From Candidatus Falkowiibacteriota bacterium (GTDB lineage Bacteria > Patescibacteriota > Patescibacteriia > CAIXNZ01 > JADLGS01), in NCBI GenBank assembly GCA_020849205.1, contig JADLGS010000059.1, forward strand, positions 1 through 9,193: a stretch of DNA of 9,193 nt. Reading direction: 5' to 3'. Position 1 is the first letter of the stretch. The number at the start of each line of letters is the position of its first letter. The position numbers were made by a program, and so were the translations under genes. This document shows, one piece after another, positions 5,809 through 9,193 of this stretch. The notes beneath the pieces were generated by a model. It saw nothing but the letters and a program-made list of their open reading frames with translations. It was not told the DNA's origin and ran no database searches.

Positions 5809-7080
5809 ATGCTTAAACTTCATACACTCCAAAACGGACTGCGCGTAGTGTTGGTGCCACTCAAAGAATCAAATTCAGTAACTATTCTCAAAGGATACGC
5901 TGTAGGTTCAAGAAATGAAACTCCTGCAAATGCAGGCGCCTCTCATTTTATTGAACACATGATGTTTAAGGGTGCCAAAAAATACAAAACCGCCAAAGAG
6001 ATTTCAAAAGCGCTTGATGCACTCGGCGCAGGATACAATGCCTATACCGCCAAAGATCACACTGCTTTTTATGTTAAAGTAGCAAGTGTTCATTTCAAAA
6101 AAGCAGCAGATATATTTTTTGACATGTTGTATCATGCTCATTTTAATCAAGAAGATTTTGAGCGCGAACGAGGAGTAATTTTGCAAGAGATAAAAATGTA
6201 TGAGGATAATCCATCAAGTTATGTTGATACTGTTTTTGAAGAAGCATGCTTTGCAAATACATCACTCGCCAAAGATATAATCGGAACTACAGAAAGTATC
6301 AAAAAGATGACGCAACAAGATCTTGTGTCGCACATGGAGCGTCACTACAACGACAAGCACAGTGTTTTGGTAATTGCAGGAAAATACCCTAGCAACATTC
6401 TCACACTTCTCAAAAAGTGGGTGCCAAAGTCTCAGACCTGGAAATCACACGAACCATATCAAGTTGAATTACAAGATATCAAAGGACCACGTGTGGCGCA
6501 TTTCAAAAAGAAAGTGGAGCAAGTGCCACTTGGCCTTGGGTTTCGTGGCGTTGGTTACAATCACAAAGATTCTCATATCTATAATCTTATCTGTACCTAT
6601 CTTGGTGGTGGTATGAGTTCTGAATTGTTTCATGAACTCCGCGAGAAAAAGGGGTTGTGTTACTATGTTTCAATGCATCCATCGCTGTACAAAGATACCG
6701 GTTCAGTTTTGATTACTGCTGGCGTCAACAAGACACAGGTACAAGATAGCGTGCGAGTTATTGTGGATGTCATCAGAACTTTTGTAAAAAATGGAATTAC
6801 CAAGCAGGCACTTGAAGAAACCAAGAGTCAGATGATTGGACGCTATCTATTGGCATTGGAAAATAATGAAGTACATGCTGAATCCTATATGAAACGTATC
6901 TTGGTAGGTGGTGAAATTCTTACTCCACAGCAACGAATTAAGCGGATTACAAAGATTACGAGAGGTGATATACTACGGGTATCGCGACAGCTCTTCAAGA
7001 AATCAAATGCAATCCTTGCATTGGTTGATGAAAAGATTAATGAATCGCAACTTCTTAAGGAATTACAACGACTTCCATGA
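5809..7080 (+). CDS. M16 family zinc metallopeptidase (pitrilysin/processing-peptidase type)
   Basis: The 423-residue protein is a single-chain M16B-type peptidase. The inverted zinc motif HFIEH is at 46-50, and the third ligand E127 (in VILQEI) sits exactly 76 residues after the second histidine, as the HxxEH-x76-E pattern requires. The second half carries the substrate-binding R/Y pair in LREKKGLCYYV (R278, Y285), after GGGMSSELF. Both halves of the M16 fold are therefore present and the enzyme should be active. No signal peptide is visible, so it probably works in the cytoplasm, degrading peptides in the manner of PqqL/YmxG-like enzymes. The substrate is unknown. It starts 3 nt after glyQS and its stop overlaps the tpiA start by 4 nt (ATGA), implying one mRNA. 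Confidence 0.93.
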   Translation: MLKLHTLQNGLRVVLVPLKESNSVTILKGYAVGSRNETPANAGASHFIEHMMFKGAKKYKTAKEISKALDALGAGYNAYTAKDHTAFYVKVASVHFKKAADIFFDMLYHAHFNQEDFERERGVILQEIKMYEDNPSSYVDTVFEEACFANTSLAKDIIGTTESIKKMTQQDLVSHMERHYNDKHSVLVIAGKYPSNILTLLKKWVPKSQTWKSHEPYQVELQDIKGPRVAHFKKKVEQVPLGLGFRGVGYNHKDSHIYNLICTYLGGGMSSELFHELREKKGLCYYVSMHPSLYKDTGSVLITAGVNKTQVQDSVRVIVDVIRTFVKNGITKQALEETKSQMIGRYLLALENNEVHAESYMKRILVGGEILTPQQRIKRITKITRGDILRVSRQLFKKSNAILALVDEKINESQLLKELQRLP

Positions 7081-7799
7081 AACAACTTGTCATCGCAAAT
7101 TGGAAAATGATGCAAAATCTTGATGGACTTGAAGCCTGCTTAAATAAAGCAAAGGTAGATGGTTTGCGTACTTTGATTGTAGCGCCTTCGTATCCACACA
7201 TTCCTTTGGTTTTAGGTTTTGGAGTACATGTGGCGTCGCAAGACATGAGTAGACACGAAACAGGTGCATATACAGGTGATGTAAGTGCGCAACAATTAAC
7301 AGAACTTGGAGTTGAATATGTGATTCTTGGACACAGCGAGCGACGCATCTACAAACACGAAACAGATGAGCATGTAGCGCTCAAAGTTAAGATGACAATA
7401 GCGCACGATATGATTCCTGTGATTTGTATCGGAGAAGATGCAGAGCAACACAAAAAGAAACAAACTACCAAAGTAATTCTTGCGCAATTAGCAAAAGCAC
7501 TAAAAGGTGTCAAAAAAACATCCGAATTAGTAATTGCCTATGAACCTATCTGGGCGATTAGTGGGTTTCAAAAGTCAAAAAAGAAAGTATCTGCTTCAGT
7601 TCATGATATTTACACTACACATTCACATATCTACCTATGGCTCTTGGATCATGGGTTTAAAAATGCTAAGGTAGTGTATGGAGGTAGCGTTACCCCTCAA
7701 AACGCCTCAGAAATACTGAGCTTAACCTATGTTGATGGAGTTCTTGTGGGTTCAGCGAGTCTTGATGCAAAGTCGTTAAACAGCATATTATTAGCATAA
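7077..7799 (+). CDS. tpiA: Triosephosphate isomerase, with atypical loop 6
   Basis: The 240-residue protein interconverts dihydroxyacetone phosphate and glyceraldehyde 3-phosphate in glycolysis. The catalytic set is intact: ANWKM with N8 and K10, GHSERR with H86 and E88, and YEPIW with E156. The conserved cysteine in VICIGE (C117) and the phosphate-binding GGSV (202-205) and GVLVGSASL (221-229) are present. Loop 6 departs from the family: the usual AIGTGK is replaced by AISGFQ (160-165) at equal length, followed by a lysine-rich KSKKK. It is slightly shorter than the common ~250 residues. Its ATG overlaps the peptidase stop, and the TPR gene follows after 10 nt. Despite the altered loop there is no sign of a frameshift, and I expect a functional TIM. 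Confidence 0.96.
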   Translation: MKQLVIANWKMMQNLDGLEACLNKAKVDGLRTLIVAPSYPHIPLVLGFGVHVASQDMSRHETGAYTGDVSAQQLTELGVEYVILGHSERRIYKHETDEHVALKVKMTIAHDMIPVICIGEDAEQHKKKQTTKVILAQLAKALKGVKKTSELVIAYEPIWAISGFQKSKKKVSASVHDIYTTHSHIYLWLLDHGFKNAKVVYGGSVTPQNASEILSLTYVDGVLVGSASLDAKSLNSILLA

Positions 7800-7809
7800 G
7801 TATTAGCCT

Positions 7810-8592
7810 ATGTTCAACATTATTCCATTCATCATAATCATTGCATCACTCTTCGTGATCCTGATTATAATTCTTCGTAAGTTTCCACAACTTGCTCGTA
7901 TTGATACGACAAGCTCTATTTCTGCACTCGCGTCGCGCACCAAAAACAAAATATTGGGTGAACGTTTGCTTCGCAAAACAGATAAGCTCACTTCATGGTT
8001 CAAAGAGATGAGTGGTAAGATGAGTGAGGCGATGAAAGAAAAAGTGGAAGAAGTGAACGTTGCACTTGAGGAAAAGAAAGAAGAGATTGAACGAGAGCAA
8101 CTCAAGGAAATGTTGGTTACGCAAGAAGATGAAGAAAAGAAAGAAGAAATTATTGAAGAACAACTCGAACAAGCGCAAGAATTGTCTGATGATAACTTTG
8201 AAAAAGCTGAACAAAAATATATTGATATTCTCACAGCCGATCCAAAGAATGTGGATGCGTACATGGGACTTGGATCGTTGTATGTTGATAATGGTAAATT
8301 TGCAGAAGCATCACAAACATTTAGCTATGCAGCAAAACTAGCACCGCAATCAGCTGAGCCAGAGTTTGCGCTCGCAGATCTCTTTGAGAAACAGGCGCAA
8401 CATGATCAAGCATTGGCGCATGCGCAAAAGGCGGTATCCTTAGAACAAAATCCACGCTTCATTACGCAACTCATCGAAATCGCAATCGTCGCTGGCAACA
8501 AACAAGTTGCAGCCGATGCAATTGCATTACTAGAAGAAGTAAACCCAGAGAACGGAGCTATTGAGGAGTATAAGGAACAGGTGAGTAGTTAA
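7810..8592 (+). CDS. Membrane-anchored TPR protein with a coiled-coil linker
   Basis: The 260-residue protein has one N-terminal hydrophobic helix (about residues 5-22, IPFIIIIASLFVILIII), then a basic stretch, so the rest probably faces the cytoplasm. A long, strongly charged, Glu/Lys-rich segment from about 70 to 127 should form a coiled coil. Residues 130-250 contain three to four tetratricopeptide repeats. The clearest is DAYMGLGSLYVDNGKFAEASQ (149-169), with EPEFALADLFEKQAQHDQAL (183-202) next to it. TPR arrays serve as protein-binding scaffolds, so a membrane-docked adaptor is the simplest reading. No partner can be named from sequence. It is the last gene of the glyQS cluster, 10 nt after tpiA, with a terminator 35 nt downstream. 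Confidence 0.88.
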   Translation: MFNIIPFIIIIASLFVILIIILRKFPQLARIDTTSSISALASRTKNKILGERLLRKTDKLTSWFKEMSGKMSEAMKEKVEEVNVALEEKKEEIEREQLKEMLVTQEDEEKKEEIIEEQLEQAQELSDDNFEKAEQKYIDILTADPKNVDAYMGLGSLYVDNGKFAEASQTFSYAAKLAPQSAEPEFALADLFEKQAQHDQALAHAQKAVSLEQNPRFITQLIEIAIVAGNKQVAADAIALLEEVNPENGAIEEYKEQVSS

Positions 8593-8626
8593 TCACGCTA
8601 CGCTGGTTAATCGGGGTTAATCTCAC

Positions 8627-8651
8627 AAGGAAGAAGCTTTGCTTCTTCCTT
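8627..8651 (+). terminator. Intrinsic terminator of the glyQS-tpiA-TPR operon
   Basis: AAGGAAGAAGC (8627-8637) pairs perfectly with GCTTCTTCCTT (8641-8651) around a TTT loop, followed by a T-rich tail (TGTTGTTA). It lies 34 nt after the TPR stop. The short stretch before it (8600-8622) holds a direct repeat, GGTTAATC twice, of unknown meaning. Confidence 0.75.
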
Positions 8652-8704
8652 TGTTGTTATGCACAGGGGGAATACTTACTTCAATTGCCCAATAGAATCA
8701 GGGC

Positions 8705-8732
8705 TTGACAGGATTTATGGGTGTGGTATATT
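8705..8732 (+). promoter_or_regulatory. Strong promoter of the Nudix gene
   Basis: A consensus -35, TTGACA (8705-8710), is followed by a 16-nt spacer and the -10 TATATT (8727-8732), with TGG at 8724-8726 forming an extended -10. RNA should begin near 8739. This is the best-matching promoter in the window. Confidence 0.75.
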
Positions 8733-8747
8733 GTGTATATATTACAC
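8733..8747. promoter_or_regulatory. Palindromic candidate operator at the Nudix transcription start
   Basis: GTGTA (8733-8737) and TACAC (8743-8747) are exact inverted repeats around TATAT. The site begins directly after the -10 element and covers the expected start point, so a bound protein would block initiation. Since the gene downstream resembles NrtR-type regulators, autoregulation is a reasonable inference. No matching operator consensus was checked. Confidence 0.5.
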
Positions 8748-8762
8748 TAAGTAAAAAAACAT

Positions 8763-9193
8763 ATGGCAACAAACTATAAAAAATATGAACACGCAGTTAT
8801 TGCCACTGATATAGTAGTGCTGGCAATTATCAAACAACAACTCAATGTCTTATTGATTCAGATGAACAAGGAGCCATATAAGGGCATGTGGGCTGCGCCG
8901 GGAGGAATTGTGAGAGGAAATGAATCACTCGATGACGCTGCAAATCGCGTATTATTGGAAAAGGCAGGGATTGATAATGTTTATCAAGAACAACTTTCTG
9001 CCTTTGGAGAGGTTGATCGAGATCCATTTGGACGCGTAGTGAGTGTTGCGTACTTAGGGCTTATTGCTCATATCCCGACAACGACAACAACTGCAGAACA
9101 TAAGAACATTGAATGGTATCCCATTAAAAATCTTCCTGCGTTAGCCTATGATCATAGTGCCATCATCAAATCAGCTGTACTACGACTAAAAGA
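8763..9193 (+). CDS. Nudix-domain protein, NrtR-like, degenerate Nudix box (3' end outside window)
   Basis: The frame is open from ATG 8763 to the window end, 143 residues visible. The layout follows COG1051/NrtR-type proteins: TDIVVLAI near 15-22, LNVLLIQ, PYKGMWAAPGG (38-48), the Nudix box at 48-70, then FGEVDRDPFGRVVSVAYL (81-98), DH at 130-131 and a helix IIKSAVLRLK. In NrtR regulators this last helix leads into a C-terminal winged helix, which would lie beyond the window. The Nudix box keeps G48, E54, R62, E66 and G69, but the metal-binding REUxEE reads RVLLEK, losing two glutamates (V63, K67). Hydrolysis is therefore doubtful and ligand sensing more likely. A plain Nudix hydrolase without the extra domain cannot be excluded. 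It has its own promoter and a palindrome over its start site. Confidence 0.82.
   Translation, partial: MATNYKKYEHAVIATDIVVLAIIKQQLNVLLIQMNKEPYKGMWAAPGGIVRGNESLDDAANRVLLEKAGIDNVYQEQLSAFGEVDRDPFGRVVSVAYLGLIAHIPTTTTTAEHKNIEWYPIKNLPALAYDHSAIIKSAVLRLK

Noticed and set aside
7803..8264. Minus-strand open frame (153 codons), Ser/Phe-rich
   Set aside because: It is the complement of the Glu/Lys-rich coiled coil of the TPR gene, which produces Ser/Phe/Leu runs in antisense.
8581..8625. Long-range pairing of GTGAG (8581) with CTCAC (8622) and repeats of GGTTAATC
   Set aside because: The arms are short and the pairing is patchy. The following perfect hairpin explains termination without it.
1..9193. 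CRISPR arrays, tRNA or rRNA genes, insertion-sequence transposases
   Set aside because: I saw no regularly spaced repeats, no tRNA cloverleaf or rRNA signature, and no transposase motifs on either strand.

Overview
The window reads as part of the genome of an ultra-small Candidate Phyla Radiation bacterium (Patescibacteria, Parcubacteria-like). This is an inference from four things: short, tightly packed genes; the protein types (a delta'-like clamp-loader subunit, a TPR protein with a membrane anchor and coiled coil, a eukaryote-type glycyl-tRNA synthetase); no Shine-Dalgarno sequence before any gene start; and a tandem pair of unknown proteins resembling a multi-copy family I recall from such genomes. 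TGA is used as a stop (holB-like gene, M16 peptidase), so the UGA-glycine code of Gracilibacteria/SR1 does not apply. All supported genes lie on the + strand.

Layout. (1) 1-1355: two tandem paralogous genes of unknown function, the first cut by the window start, with closely similar N-terminal halves and divergent C-terminal ends. (2) 1353-1511: a hairpin over the second stop codon, a perfect 26-bp palindrome and a promoter with an extended -10. (3) 1518-4099: a compact cluster of a DNA polymerase III delta'-like AAA+ gene, a lipoprotein with seven Asp-box repeats and ribosome recycling factor. (4) 4100-4419: a REP/MITE-like imperfect inverted repeat, then a promoter and a T-box leader whose antiterminator, UGGAACC bulge and terminator can all be read directly. 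(5) 4420-8592: glycyl-tRNA synthetase, M16 zinc peptidase, triosephosphate isomerase and a TPR protein, separated by 3 nt, a 4-nt overlap and 10 nt, then a terminator. This looks like one transcription unit downstream of the T-box. (6) 8705-9193: a strong promoter, a palindromic candidate operator and a 3'-truncated Nudix gene resembling NrtR-type regulators but with a damaged Nudix box.

How the parts fit. The core of the window is translation and replication housekeeping (clamp loader, RRF, GlyRS, TIM). The most notable point is the tRNA-sensing leader before glyQS. Its variable base (UGGA) matches the U discriminator typical of bacterial tRNA-Gly, and it would place a peptidase, a glycolytic enzyme and a TPR protein under glycine-tRNA charging control. 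It is short for the class, with only about 70 nt upstream of the antiterminator, so how it reads the anticodon is unclear. The other leads are the mosaic paralogs, a likely leaderless holB-like mRNA, a TIM with a non-consensus phosphate-gripper loop, and the Nudix gene with a palindrome at its own promoter.
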